Positions 23,962-36,499 are shown, counted from the first letter of the stretch. The stretch is DNA of 64,000 bases from Isoetes taiwanensis (GCA_021234155.1 JAJEKV010000001.1:15661203-15725202), one strand, 5' to 3'. Notes: generated from the letters alone by a model not told the origin. A program made the numbers and translations.

Positions 23962-24900
23962 GACCACAAAACAAGATTTCTAGATTATATGCAACCCGTG
24001 CTTAGACCACAAAACAAGATTTCTAGGATTATATGCAACTCCCCTTGCTCGAAAGCATTATTCTATCAATGACAAAGGTAGAATTCAAACAACTTAAGAA
24101 GGAGACATTATTCTTTCAAACTTAAAGAAGGAGCATTATTCGCTAAACAAATAAAAAAGATTGTAGGATAATGAAGATGTACTGTGAGGTGTCTGTGCGT
24201 ATCAAGTCTTGTCCCATTTAAAATAGCATCTCGAAATGCTTCCGCCGTGAATGAGATGGCCATGACGCCATAACAAGATGTGTACTCAGAGCAGAAAATG
24301 CGTAAATGCTTCCAGCCAGAATGAATGCCATGCACCCAAATTGCATACCATATCTCCAGATCTATGAGTAGATATTTTGTCGACTCAAATGGTAGCGGTG
24401 GGTTGCCTTCGCTTGGCCATATATTTTGTCCATTAATAGTTTCTTGTTTCTCATTTCAAGAAGATTGCCCCGCACAATTCAAAACAACTTAAAGAAGGAG
24501 CATTATTCTAAAGAAGGAGCATTATTATGTCAAAACAAATAAAAAAGATTGTGGTAATGAAGATGTAGTTCAGATAAAATTCAGTGCATCAAGTCTTATC
24601 CCATTTAAAATAGCATCTAGAAATGCTTCCAAGCCAGAATGAGATGGCCACATGTCATAATGAAGATGCATCAGATAAAAAATTCAGTACCGTTTATATC
24701 CTATATTTAAAACAAAGATCTCAGAAATGTTTCCAGACTGTGAAATGAGATGTACCTATGACAAAAATGTACAACATATCTCAAGATTTATAAGCATTTG
24801 CGCATCTCCAAGTGGTAGCAGAAAGCGGCCTTCGCCATATTTTGCCCGTAAATAGTTTCCCCGCTTCTCATTTCAAGATTGCCCGCTATATCTTCAAAGA
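23962..24900 (+). repeat. Cluster of tandem duplications
   Basis: A 43-bp unit (GACCACAAAACAAGATTTCT) occurs twice at about 23962-24047. A longer unit of several hundred bp follows in two diverged copies: the block around 24121-24475 recurs around 24487-24893. Shared pieces are AAAGAAGGAGCATTATT, CCCATTTAAAATAGCATCT and a TTCTCATTTCAAGA end. Smaller repeats of the AAGGAGCATTATT core lie inside. Confidence 0.65.
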
Positions 24901-25549
24901 TATCATTCTTCCAGATACATTTTCCCACGCTTAATCGGGTTTTAAAGCATTTCAAGTAATAAATCAATGTGAAATGTACCCATGCAATTATTTTCTACGA
25001 TAGGGGCCAAAGAAGGCACTTATTATTGTGTTAACTCACAAATACAATACAAATGTGCTTAAAGGTAATAGATCGTTAAACATAGAAAATTTGAGAGTGA
25101 AATTGATATGTTTTACTACCTAACATGACGCCATTGAACGCATTTTAAAATATCCATCCGCCTTTTTCTAACTGCTTCGCAATTTCAAATTTTCAGATGG
25201 GGACTTCATTCCATTCCCCATCAAGCATAAACCATATTATTAAGCCAAAGAAAACTTTTAAATGTAAGAAAGCCGGGCTCGTGGTATAGTTGCCTATGGG
25301 ACAAACAAATTTGACAAAGCCGTAAGAAGATTACAAAAATGATGCCCTTAAACTATCATACTTAGAAGGACGAATGAAGCAGCCATTGACATCCCACCAT
25401 GCAAATCTTTTCAAGGTAAAATCCTACGACAGATGTGCAAAAATGAGACGTAAACAAAAAAAATTCGACCGATGTGGCTTAAATGGGTCATGACAAAAGA
25501 AAGATAGAAGGAAGAAACTAAACACAAAGTCAAGAAATGCGAAAAGACA

Positions 25550-26002
25550 GTGACTAATTTAAATCACAAGACCTACCTGATAAGGAGATGCCTTGTCGTA
25601 ATAGAACTAGAATGGCAAAACCCCGCAAAGGCAACCGCATCAAGAAAACCGCATCAAGCGACGCAAGTGATGACGAAATCCAAGGCTTCCTCACAACGCT
25701 TCCAATGTGTGTTTATGCGCGGCGAGAACAAAATCCGCCCCATTTTCTTAATTCCTTTAAAACCAAACCCATTCTTCTTCCATGCCTTTTCGCCCCCGCT
25801 GCTTATTCTCGCCGATATACAATTCCCCGGCCCAACTAGTTCGCGCATAAGATTTGCTGGTGCATACCTGATTTCTTACTCCATCGCTCTACCGCCCAGG
25901 CCCAAGAATCCTCCGTTTATGACAGTAAACCCTATTTGGGGTTTGCTCGATCACGATGTCGAGAGGAAAACAAAATCATGGAATAAAAGTTTAAGCTATT
26001 AA
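25550..26002 (+). other. 150-codon open frame, unidentified
   Basis: One open frame spans this interval. A second plus frame starts at 25612 (MAKPRKGNRIKKTASSDAS), with a basic, Ser/Asp-rich N-terminus like that of nuclear proteins. A minus frame is also open. No known domain is visible, so any coding role is uncertain; the second frame could be a first exon. Confidence 0.2.
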
Positions 26003-26239
26003 ATAAAATCATAAATTACTGCTAAAACCATTAGAATGTGAAATTTAACCACCAAAACAAGGTACGACTCTAGAAATACTATTTAGTATACCATCAAATA
26101 CAGCACCAAATCATAGAAAATCTTAGTAAAATCGCAGACAAAAATATAAAAAAAAACCATGTTGTTGTGCTATATTGACAGTGGCTTAACTGAAAGTTGT
26201 TCCCATCGCGGACCCAAAATGGGAGGAAGTTTTTCATGC

Positions 26240-27300
26240 AATTTATTCTAATATTCTGGCCATGAGCTGTGCTGAGAGGTCGTCAAGTGTTTCCATTGCC
26301 AAGGAGATAGAGTTGCGTTCCGAAGGTATCCTTGTATGAAATCTAGATGTTGGGGCGTTAATGATTTTGACGTGACTGGCATTGTCTCTCTACCTGACAT
26401 TATGTTGGACAAGCACTTTGCTGGTTTGAAGGTATTTCTGAAGTGTTTGGAGTGGAAACTTTGCCTGGTCTCTAGACATTCTTTCCTTGTACATGTTGAT
26501 CTATTTGAATTAGGAATGGTGAATCTTGATCTTGAGGTATGATTCTACTTCTTTGCCTCATCCTATCCTTTAGTAGCCAAAGTGAGGGAGCTGTGAGGAT
26601 ACTCACAAATGACACGAAAACACAGTCGAACATTGTTCAATTACGTTTCTGTGCTATGTGTGAGCACCCAATATTTATAATACACATATACAATTACATT
26701 GGGATTTCAATTCATCTACTTTTCTAGATTAAATAAGGGGATATTTTACTCCATTAGGTTTTCCCCATCTTCTATCTCATTTGATTCTTCTTACTTGTTG
26801 TGTATTCCTCGTTCTAGTTGACTCCAAGGTTCTTTGAGATGTTGCTACTATAGTTGGAATGACTTCATGTCTTATTCTAGCTCGTCATCCCAAGTTGCAA
26901 AGAATGTTTGTTGATATGTCCCCTTCAATGGAAAATGTTCCTACTTCAATGCCTTTTCCATCGTATGGGATGCAGTGACTGCTTGGAGTCCCTGTATAAG
27001 GCGTGCACGTAAGATGTGCAGTGTCGTTGATTGTTTTAGTCTGGTCGATGAAGTCGAAAATCTTGTATGCATTTAAAGCTCCGAGAGGGCGATCAACAGG
27101 TACTTGTTCTCTTTTCCTCACAAGCTGAATTCCTTATGAAAGATAAAACTCTGTCTTTTTCCAAGAAAGGTAGGTAATACTTGAACATCTTGTTTCTTGG
27201 AATTTATTCCCTTGCGAGATGCTCCCCATGTGTCTGAACATGTGGTCATTTCCATTGCATGTACCATAGCTCATCGTGGTTGCATATAAGTGATTTGTAG
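26240..27300. other. Unassigned, possible decayed coding DNA
   Basis: A plus-strand segment at 26270-26540 reads CFHCQGDRVAFRRYPC followed by about 65 open codons. It loosely resembles a zinc-knuckle region but lacks the spacing of a true CCHC motif. Confidence 0.2.
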
Positions 27301-27774
27301 CCGCTAGCTAGGTCGACTCATCCGTCCTTTGGGTCCGGTCCACTTGAACTACTTGCTGAAGCACTGAAGTCGTACTTCCTTTGGTTCCCACGCATTTTTG
27401 GATCTGAAACTCTTTGTTCGAACGGAATATCCCTCTCTTTGATCTTGCCCCTGATGCTGATATAGGCCTCCAAGCCGAAGATGTTCTTCCCTTGATATAT
27501 GTTCCTCTCAGTCCTCCATCGTGAACTCCTATTTTCAAAGTTGATGATAGATATGGAACGATAGATATAGAATGAATAATATAGTTGATAGTATATATGA
27601 AATGGTAATAATATGTAACGTAGGAAAAATAACATTGGGAGTAGATAGTGAATTATAATATCTGTAATGTAAGTATGTCAAATACGTGGTGGTGAGCGTT
27701 TCGACCAATATCTTTCCTAGCGAGTCACATATAGAAATCCATAAGAGAAATCCCATCGATCCTGTTTCTCCCCT

Positions 27775-28295
27775 GACAAATTTAGAGGGGCTTAGCATGC
27801 ATGTTCCGCATGCAATGCATTGCATGCTTTCTCCGCCAGCCCCCATATTAGGCAAGTTCTTCATCGGTGCTTTCCTCTTCTCTCTCAAGAATATCTTATT
27901 CTCTATTCTTTGAAAGTATATTTCTCCCGCTTGATTGACCAGTTGGTATTTCTTTCATGCCGTGGCATGCCTTTCTCGCCTTATCCTTCTTTGACCATAA
28001 TCCTTTTTGACCTCAGCCTCGAACCTGCCTCGAGCATGTAGGAAGTTCTCTTCATTCGAGGTTTTGGCGCTTACGTAGTCTCCATCTCTAGAATCCCATC
28101 GCATCCCAGCCCTCGATTGAGATTCTAGAGGGGGCGAAAGCATGCATGTCTCAGATGCATGCATTGCATGCTTTCTCTCAAGGTTGGAGATCTCTATATT
28201 AGGCGCAGGTTCTTCATCAATGTCTCATCGGCGCTCTCTCGCAGCATCTTTATTCTCTATTCTTTGAAACCCCCTTAATTGTTTAATGTATTTAA
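27775..28295 (+). repeat. Direct repeat of about 335-bp period with CATGCATG clusters
   Basis: The block 27775-27960 recurs at 28110-28290. Both contain an AGCATGCATG...GCATTGCATGCTTTCTC segment, a TATTAGGC piece and a TTATTCTCTATTCTTTGAAA end. The CATGCA palindromes match the plant RY element, though function is unproven. The copies may be pieces of an LTR. Confidence 0.55.
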
Positions 28296-28550
28296 AGTCT
28301 TCCGGCACGCCGCGGACCAGCCCCTCTATTTGAAGAGGTTTTCTTTTGTTATCGCTACAGTAACGCTGCGATCAGCCCTCCACTTTGGGGAGGTCTGTTT
28401 TTCACATTTGTTCTAGTGTTGGTGATGTGCGTGCACAGTTGGCAAGTGGCAACAACTTCACTTCTCCATTCTCGTGGGTTTTTGAGTGAATTTTCGCCTT
28501 TACATTTGTCCAAGCCTCTTTGCCGGGTTTATCACTAGAAGTTTTTCCCA

Positions 28551-28697
28551 AAACCAACGTGTTTTTTAATCCCGTGATAAGCTTTAGTGTACACAAAACC
28601 AAACATCTAGCATTGTATTTTCCGGGGTCCAGTTTTTCCAAGTTTTATAATTAGACATTCCCTTTATTTTTCTTATGGTAATTGTGATAAGCTACCC
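28551..28697 (+). repeat. Left half of the host repeat split by the central retrotransposon
   Basis: Contains AAACCAAACATCTA, GCATTGTATTTTC and ATTCCCTTTATTTTTCTT, matching 41905-42066 in the same orientation. It ends GCTACCC at the left LTR; the unbroken copy continues as GGCTACCCACTATCACCGCC. Confidence 0.75.
28693..28697 (+). other. Target-site duplication, left copy (TACCC)
   Basis: TACCC precedes the left LTR (one extra C lies between) and recurs directly after the right LTR at 41768-41772. Confidence 0.65.
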
Positions 28698-28698
28698 C

Positions 28699-30317
28699 TG
28701 CGGACGCTTCAGCACGATACCAGATCGCGACGCTGCCACGCCGCACACGCTTCACCCGTACCGACGCACGCCAGCGCAGCTGCAGCCCCAGTAATTTGGG
28801 TATGCACACACACACACACACATATTAATGCACACACACACATTTTCCACACACACACACATTAATGGGGGCACACATTTCCAAGTGACACTTCATGCCA
28901 AGTGGGCCACACACCATAGGTGCAATTATTAATGTGCACATTTTCCACGTAATACAGTTAATGTGGGCACACATTTATGTGTGCAATATTTGGCCACCTA
29001 GGCCCCCAAAGGCAAGGGCCCATTTCCACTATCCCATGCCAAAAGGGGATACTGTCCCTAACCAACCTCTTGTCTATATATAGGTAGGAACCCTAACTAG
29101 CCCAATTTTCATTTTAGGGCTTTAGAACTCGCTTTGGCCGCCTCAACGCCTAAACCTGACCTGCACCGCCGGGAGAATTACATCCCAAGCCCTCTAGATC
29201 TCAGCCGCCTCGCCAGATGGCCAGCCTCAAATGAGGAGCCTCAAGGATCAGTATTTGTCACCAGATAGTCTAAACCTTATTTTAGTCCTAGAACCAAGAG
29301 GTTTAGCCTATTAGATTGGCCACAGCAGCCTCCCCAGATTCCTGACAGCGATTCTAACCCCAAAGAACCTAATCCCCTATGTTGTAGATTAGATCTAGTT
29401 CTTTAGTTCTCTGTGGAAGTATATGGATGATGCATCTCTATGGAACTCCTTGTATTGGGAAGGGGTAGAGACCTGTGCTTATATATGATGCTTCCTCTAG
29501 AGTAGCTCTCTAAAGCACATCAGAGAGATTCGCCTGCACAAGAGAGCCACACCGGATGTGGGTGAAGGCCGACCGGGCCGAGAAGGAGGTTCATGTCCTC
29601 GACTCTGAACGTTCCTCCGGGTGTGGGCGCCCACGGAACCATTGTGACTAGGTTCACGGCTTACATCGCGGTGGGCAAGGTATGGGCCCGACACTGGAGG
29701 TGGTGAATATGACCTTCCATTGAGTTCAAATAATACGCAGCGGCTCCTCTAGTCACCTCGAACGCGATATGTAGATCTCTCTCGAGTGGAGTTATCCCTA
29801 CCGCCCATCTGAACCGAAGATGAGTTCTCGTGAGTAGCCCTGGCTATGCATCCGCGGCTACAAGCCGTCCCGACACTTTTCGTAATTAATTCCCGCAGTG
29901 TGCACGTGAGGGGCGGATGGAGTGGACAACCCTAGTTACAGCCCATATGCCACCAAATCATTGCCATGAATTTCGTCAAGTAATGAACTCGAGACCTGAA
30001 GCCGCCGGTCATCCCTTTGAGTCCGGTGCCTTGGGTAGGATTCCCCTTTGCGTGATGTGGCCGACTTTGTTCGCAAGAGTAGACCATCCTTCGATGGTCA
30101 TATGATGTTGATGGATGCTACCGACATGTATGTTTACGCCCGCGAGCGCCAGAAAAGGTCCTCGAGGAGACAGTAATGACTTTCCACTTTTCCCAATCGG
30201 CACCCGCCACGCTATGTTGTCATGTGGAGTGGGCCCCGTATTAGCATGGAGCCGGGTATGGGATGAACCTCCTCGTTGTATACCTGCGAGTGCACCGAGT
30301 ACCAGTAGGACGCCACA
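28699..30317 (+). repeat. Left LTR of the central gypsy element
   Basis: About 1.62 kb. It matches the right LTR block by block: ACACATTTCCAAGTGACAC, CTTCATGCCAAGTGGGCC, TTGTCTATATA (TATA-like) and CCCAATTTTCATTTTAGGG. Near 29904 it carries GAGGGGCGGATGGAGTGGAC. CA-dinucleotide runs at 28804-28862 are longer than in the right LTR. Many small indels separate the two LTRs, implying an old insertion. Confidence 0.85.
29064..29082 (+). promoter_or_regulatory. TATA-like motif in left LTR
   Basis: CTTGTCTATATATAGG is conserved at the same place in the right LTR (about 40507). Transcription of the element would start some 30 bp further on, near the conserved CCCAATTTTCATTTTAGGG leader. Activity is unknown. 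Confidence 0.5.
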
Positions 30318-30369
30318 GCAGTAATGAGTTGCGTTCTTGGAGACCAAGCATAAAGCACCGCCATGTTCC

Positions 30370-31010
30370 CAGAGCACTAACTTGATAGATCCTCAAACTC
30401 CTAAAATGAAAATTTTTCTCATTTTGTAGTTTATGCTGCCAGTAACAGTTAAAAAAGCGGTAATAGAAACCAAAAAAGACTAAAATTGATGAGCCAATAA
30501 AAAGGGGCACACGCCGCCACAGACGCATTTACATTCTAGAAATCGGCCATGCAACGCAGGAGACATTCACAAATTTTGACATCAAAAGTTGTAAATTACA
30601 AAGAAAATACCTTGATACCCTAAATTTAAGCTAAGAATTAGTAGGTTTAGCATGTTTGTCGTTATCTCTTCTATTAGTGGCCCCAATTCATGTCTCACAC
30701 GCCGCCAGACAGTTTCTAGATCTAGAACGGGCCGGGCTTAACGTGGTGAGACCTTGCTTAATTAGGTGTTTTTAGAAGCTCTAGACAACCCAAAAAGGTA
30801 GTTTAAGGGTTGACCTAAAATTGGCCCTATAAATAGAACTGCACTCCTCCATTTTTCTCCTCTTCGCCGTTTCCTTCCCTAGAACTTCGGCCAGAAGTTG
30901 CCAAGGCGCATCTTCCTCGGCGCTTAGCTCCCATCTAATAAAACCGTAAGATATGATGGCCCGCGACGGGCGCATCAGTAAGGAAGCCTAGCCGTTTATC
31001 CTCCCTGAAT
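30370..31010 (+). repeat. LTR-like segment nested in the gypsy interior (a)
   Basis: Twice contains CACGCCGCC followed by a TTCTAGA-type piece and GGCC (30510-30552 and 30692-30750), then a TATAAATAGAACTGCAC promoter-like motif at about 30828. Segment (b) at 32350-32980 has the same architecture with different detail, so the two look like diverged LTRs or solo LTRs of one family. Confidence 0.45.
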
Positions 31011-31145
31011 GCCACGTCTCTACTCTTCACAGATTCTTCAAGCAACGCTTTCTCCACGCTTACCTAATCTTCGCCAAGTGAGGAAAGGTGGTCGGACCTG
31101 CTTACCAATATCATCGCAAATCTTGAGGATCTACTCGCCGACGCC

Positions 31146-32081
31146 ATGAGCGCAGATCTCGACGGTAAATTGCAATCTATGAGGCGTAGAAGCAGCAGCA
31201 GTAGGAGTGTAAAGGGGACGCCAACCCACGAGGGCGTAGGGCAGCGGACCATCAACAAACTCTGGCAACTACCCTGTGCCGAGATCCACCGGCAGGAGGA
31301 GCAGGAAGAGAGGAGAGCAGCCGGAACTCACCCCGGAAGAAGTCGGACATTCTCGACGCTTCGGCCCACAAGCACGGCCAAGGAGCCGCCGAGCAGAGGA
31401 CAAAGAGTTTCGAAGATTAATTCACCACAGCATTCCAAGAAGAGAGGCCAAAGTCAGAAGGCAGGCAAGAGGAAGCTCGTAGAAGGTCGAAGCGAGTCAA
31501 GGGCTCCGCTTTCATCAACGGTAGCCATCGGGAGGGGAGACTCCCGCCTCACCACCACCGACGCACTCCTGATGGAGACTACGCGGCCGCCAGACGGCAA
31601 AGCTCTTCAAAGCCCCTATCAGGAGGAAGAGGTCCCAGAAAGCGACGGCCCAAGAACAGGAGAGGCCGGCAAGCTGGCGCAAGCCCCACCATTTCCGACG
31701 TGGATAGGGTCAAGGCCCCACGTCAAAGAACGGAGTTTCCATGTGATAGACCCCCAAAGGCTCCATCGAAGAGGATCAGGGAGCACGACAGATATGGCAA
31801 AGTGGGAGGCTCGCGAATGCCCTTATTACCAGGAGCACCGGGTGAGAACGATATGGAACCGACCTAAGAGCCCTATTAATCGAAGCCCCTCCACCAAAGC
31901 TCAAGCCTCCCGGAGCACTGCGGAAGAAGCGAGCAAGAAGAAGAAGTCGGAAGATTGGGGAGACTCAAGGAGATCCGCCACTTCCAAGAGTGCTACGACT
32001 TCGATTCTCCCCTCGGGCGCCGCTCCGCTTTGGTCCGGCCGAGGTCAAGAATACAACGCATTACGCGCTGACGCATCGTGA
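31146..32081 (+). CDS. 311-codon Ser/Arg/Lys-rich open frame inside the retrotransposon
   Basis: Longest open frame in the window, starting at ATG 31146 just downstream of an LTR-like promoter region. The product is very basic and low in complexity (RRRSSSSRSVKGTP, EEASKKKKSEDWG), without recognisable gag zinc knuckle, protease or polymerase motifs. It could be a gag-like protein of a small non-autonomous element bounded by the segments at 30370 and 32350, or a frame kept open by GC-rich composition. Everything around it is broken, which makes an intact 936-bp frame notable. Confidence 0.35.
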   Translation: MSADLDGKLQSMRRRSSSSRSVKGTPTHEGVGQRTINKLWQLPCAEIHRQEEQEERRAAGTHPGRSRTFSTLRPTSTAKEPPSRGQRVSKINSPQHSKKRGQSQKAGKRKLVEGRSESRAPLSSTVAIGRGDSRLTTTDALLMETTRPPDGKALQSPYQEEEVPESDGPRTGEAGKLAQAPPFPTWIGSRPHVKERSFHVIDPQRLHRRGSGSTTDMAKWEARECPYYQEHRVRTIWNRPKSPINRSPSTKAQASRSTAEEASKKKKSEDWGDSRRSATSKSATTSILPSGAAPLWSGRGQEYNALRADAS

Positions 32082-32349
32082 TGTTGCCGTGAGCTTACAA
32101 GAGGCGTCAAGCGCACATAAAAGCATTTTGAAGATTCAACGGCTCGCACAAGGCACGCCGTAATAGGGTTACCCTCATGAGGCAAGTGATATGTATCTTG
32201 CTGTGCACATCAAGGGTGAACGCACCTTGAGTTTTGTAAATAACCTGAAAATTTTGTTAATATAAAGAAAATTTTGTGTAAATAAAGTGTCAAACCTTGT
32301 TTAAATAGGTCAAGATATCTATCCCAGCTTTTGTTTCACTAAATTGTAG

Positions 32350-32985
32350 TTTTGAGCAAAATTGACGATAAATCTTCACATCGCCGCTACCAAAGACGCA
32401 TTTCTACATTTTAGAAATCTGGCCGGGCGAACGCAGAGACCATGCCCAAAAATGCCCAAACAGCCCAAATCTAATTTCAAGCAGGGGTCAATTTCAGCTT
32501 TAACTCGATGAGTTTAGTGGAATTTGTTTCCTTAGATCACCTAAATTGAAAGTAATCCTTGTTCAATTAGACCTCATAAATTCACACGCCACTGTACGTA
32601 TTTCTACATTTTAGAAATCTGGCCGGCTTAACGATGAGACCCCCGTAATTATTTCATCATCAAATGATCTCCAAATCACACACAGGTTCAGTAGCTGTCC
32701 TTAGCATGCTCAAAACCCTAGAAATATACTTCAAACTTGCAATTGCATCACTTAATAGGTATTGCCTAATCCCAAAGAAATTTAAGTCATCCAAAAAATT
32801 AGGTTTTCCCTTTTCTATAAATAAGTTCCCCATTTCTCAATTGGTACCTCGCGAAATTTGTTCCCCATCAAAGCTAGGGCGACTAGCTCCCCGAGGCGCC
32901 TTCTCAAGATCCGCTTGATACCCTTCCTTGCTAGATTAATGGCTACCGCTGATTTCTAAGCATGGTACAGCCAGCGTCTATGCTA
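32350..32985 (+). repeat. LTR-like segment nested in the gypsy interior (b)
   Basis: ACGCATTTCTACATTTTAG with AAATCTGGCCGG occurs at 32392-32432 and again near 32600-32632, followed by a TTCTATAAATAAGTTCCCC promoter-like motif at about 32813. See segment (a). Downstream, 33.0-34.9 kb holds short broken frames with no family that I can name. Confidence 0.45.
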
Positions 32986-35149
32986 CAGGTGATGTCAACC
33001 ATATCTTCCAAGTCTTGTGAAAGAAATCGACATCCAAAGCTACTTAAATGCAACCCCAAATTATAGGTAAAGTTAGTGTATCTCAGCTAGGTAGGACCCT
33101 CCTTGTTCAAGTTCCCCTTGCATAGATACTTGTTCCCCGCCAATCCTTCAAGTAGTACTTAGTTTATGTCCCCAACATCGTACAAGTACTTGACTAACAA
33201 GGCCAGAGACTACCGACTATTACGGTCCCCGACAAATTAACAAAAAGATTCAAGTACTTCTTTACAATCAGCCTAGCTTGCTATTCTTATCCCACCGCCG
33301 AGAACCGTGATGGGGCAACCTCTACCTCCAATGGAGGTGTAGACCCTCTATAGCCGAAAGCAAGAGGAAGAGTAAATAAGCAGTACTTCAACAGAAATGA
33401 AGCAAGAGAGGATGAAGAAGAGCTCCACACGGCGATACACCGAGTCAATTCTACCTAAGAACGGCCAAGGAGAGCAGGAGCTGATCACTTCGAAAGCGAC
33501 AGCCAGGTAATGAAAGTTGTTCCCCCACTGGCTAGGGCATCACGCCTAGCCGCCCCTATCATCATCGACGGAGAGGAGTATCTACCTCACGACATCCGTA
33601 ACCTTCCCCGACGCAGGAGAGGGAGCTCAGTTGGACTAATCGCCCACCCGCGGGCGGACTGACGATTTCATCAACCGAGCCTCACTTCCGCCAAGTGAGG
33701 AGTCCGGCCACTCACGTGGGAGACGACCTCGATATCCGTGCCTACAGCAAAGATCGTGCAATTGATGGACGAGCGAGCTGCCGCCAACAGAGAGGAGTTC
33801 CTCGCCTCCAAGAACGATGGGATCTCGCGGGAAGACCACGGTAGCATCCTAATGCCGGTCCTTCGATATCACCCTCGCCAAAAAGGAGAATCACCCCGTG
33901 AGTGCCCGACCGCACAATTGAAGACTCATGCGGGAGCCCACCGGTTGAGGTCGCATTTAGTACGCCGGGCGGCAATGTAGCCGGAGGCCGCCGAAGCGAA
34001 GCTTTCGCGACACACAAACGCACATGTGTCGCCGATACTACTTACCAGCCGCTGATGGATGGGAGAATATGTAATTCAATCGCGAAGTTCAGTCCTGTGG
34101 GCTTAAGAAGGAGTGTTTATGCCGATTGCACTATCGTGCTCTGCAGCATGCCTCTAATAGCAACAAATGCTCACTATGTTGTCTTAGTCAAGAGGGCAAT
34201 GGCACTTGACCTTCTTCTCGACTTCTCACATACCCCAATCGACGCCAGCGAGATTATAGCACCGCGCCCTTACATCCGACAAGCAGAGTAGAAGACCTGG
34301 TGAGAGCTATCCGTGGGAGTGTCACAGCAAGATCATCAGGAACTTGGGTCACTCCTAAGAGGGCCGCCCAAGTTAAGAAGTTTTGAAGAACTGCCTTATC
34401 ATGCATTTCAAGACTAGTTAGACTTTTGATCCCGAGACTTTTTGGTATTTAAAATATTATATGATATATAAATATACCTGGGCCGCGACTTTTAAATGTT
34501 TCTCATATGATGTATTTTGCCCCACAATTATGTCTCAACAAACATAAACAATGCAAGAAGAACAAATGGAACTAATCATATAGCCATGAATTGCGGTATG
34601 TACTAGAGGACTAAGCTGCCAGGGAACGCATAAATCATGTAGACTCATAGAAGAGCAACCCCGCCTGCACTACCCCCAAGAAGAAACCTATTTGAAGATA
34701 GAGAACCCATGACCCCAGAGGAGGAGAGATAGCGCCAGATGAGGACAGACCTCGGGAGATAAAGGCACATCAACCGCTAAGCAGAGTGGGGTTCGTGTAA
34801 TGCTCAAATACGTAAAGAATAGCTCGTGAGGGAAGGAAGGGACAAGAAGAGGAGCAAGAAGGAGATCCCCAGTCCGAATCTTTCCCACTCAAGTTCCAGA
34901 CTCGCATCTCTAATTCGAGGGAAGAGGAAGAACAAAGCTCAGAACGCACGATGGAAGGCAGAGAGGAACTTTAGGGGACTACAAAGAGATTCAGGGCCTC
35001 CACTACTGTAAGAAGGTAGATTCAGACTGGCAATGTATGGAAGACCCGAAACTGGAAATGCCGGGGAGAACAAAGTCGATCATGAGGTATGGCTGGACTA
35101 AATGATGAAAATGAAATGCTTATGGCATGAAGGATAAGGACAAAGGCAG

Positions 35150-35520
35150 AGTTGCAAATAGCCAACTTGAAAGGAGCTGCTCGATTTGTAAGGTTATGCA
35201 AAGCACACCGCTTAAGCAGGATGCTTGTGTTCAGAAAAAGTTTGCTAAAGCCTTCGTTACCATTACGCCCAAGGGAACATAGTCCCAAAGATGATGCAGC
35301 ATGGTTAAAGTTGTTAGCGCAAACAAATCAGCCTGTAAATATACAAGAATTCATTAGGCTAAGGCCAGAGGCAGCTCTGGGTTGGGAGAGCAGCTACAGA
35401 GAAAGCTATATTGAGGGGTTGAATATGAGATCCAAGAAGCTTGTGAGGGCACAAAACCCTAGGACAAGATCGGGTTTAACCAAGGCTATAAGCTTGTGTG
35501 GGTCAGACCTCTCGCATTAG
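35150..35520 (+). pseudogene. gag remnant (gypsy)
   Basis: A 122-codon frame whose end, YIEGLNMRSKKLVRAQNPR, resembles the C-terminal part of the plant gypsy capsid domain. The N-terminal part and zinc knuckle are not recognisable. It lies upstream of the protease remnant, as expected. Confidence 0.5.
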
Positions 35521-36109
35521 CGGCACAAGTATACTCGTGAGAAAGGCTATTAAAGAAGCTATACCCTGTGGGCAGCCAGTCTGTGTCCAGCTAGAGCCCC
35601 ATATGGTGGGAACCGGGAAGGTTACAGAGAAGAAGGTGTATCCTTCAAGCGCGACAAGGTGAGAGGTCAAACTACCCAAAGCAAAGGTAATCCTTTTTGT
35701 GTTTATGCCTGCGAAAAGAGGCGGAGTGCATAAAAGCAGCTGCTCAGGTGCTTCCAGCTGTACTACAGGACGTTGAAATTGTCCCTACGCCATGAGTGCA
35801 GCTCTAGCGAGTTGGGAGATTGCACCGCCGACGCATCTACTTTAAGAGGCCCGCTGCATCACATCCGTGGTGAGTGTCACATCTTTGCTTCGCAATAGAT
35901 ACGTGAGCAAGCAGAGAGCCAAAGATAAGGTATTTCCACGTGAAGGGCTAAAGCAAGTCCTCTATAGTCTTGATAGACTCGTGAAGTAGCCATAACTTTG
36001 CATCCCCGTAATGAATTCAAATGTTGAAGTTGAAGCCAAAGTCAAAACCTGCCAAGACCAAGCATTTTGTAGCAAGTGCAGTAAGGCGTACGGGCGGCAA
36101 GAGAATTAA

Positions 36110-36275
36110 CTTCACATCTACTCTGCCAGTGGATTACCATCCGCATGGGGGCAGAAGCAATGGCAGCAAGGACTTGGATCATAGGAATGGAGTGTTCCAC
36201 AGCAAGGGCCATTATCGATCGTGGAGTTTTAAGGTGACCTTCCCAACGCCGACGGCAAGATCATTGAGATAATGT
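36110..36275 (+). pseudogene. Aspartic protease remnant (gypsy)
   Basis: Read with frame changes, the segment gives a WIIGMEC...RAIIDRGVL pattern, like the ILGMDWL...ATIDC end of gypsy protease. The catalytic DTGA motif is not seen. Confidence 0.45.
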
Positions 36276-36499
36276 AAAGGAAGTTGTTCCCATCATGCAA
36301 GTGTATGTCTTCAAACGGCCGCTCAAGTGCATCAAGAGGAGCAAGTGGTAGCTACATCCTTCAAGCTTGAGATTAGTGAGCCGAATCGAAGGAAGCAAAG
36401 AAGACAATGTACTCAAAGAAGTTGCCGGGCGCAAGTAGCTGTCGGACACGGAGTTCCATGATCTCTTCCCGTATGAGATCAGCAGCCCTCCTTATAGGA

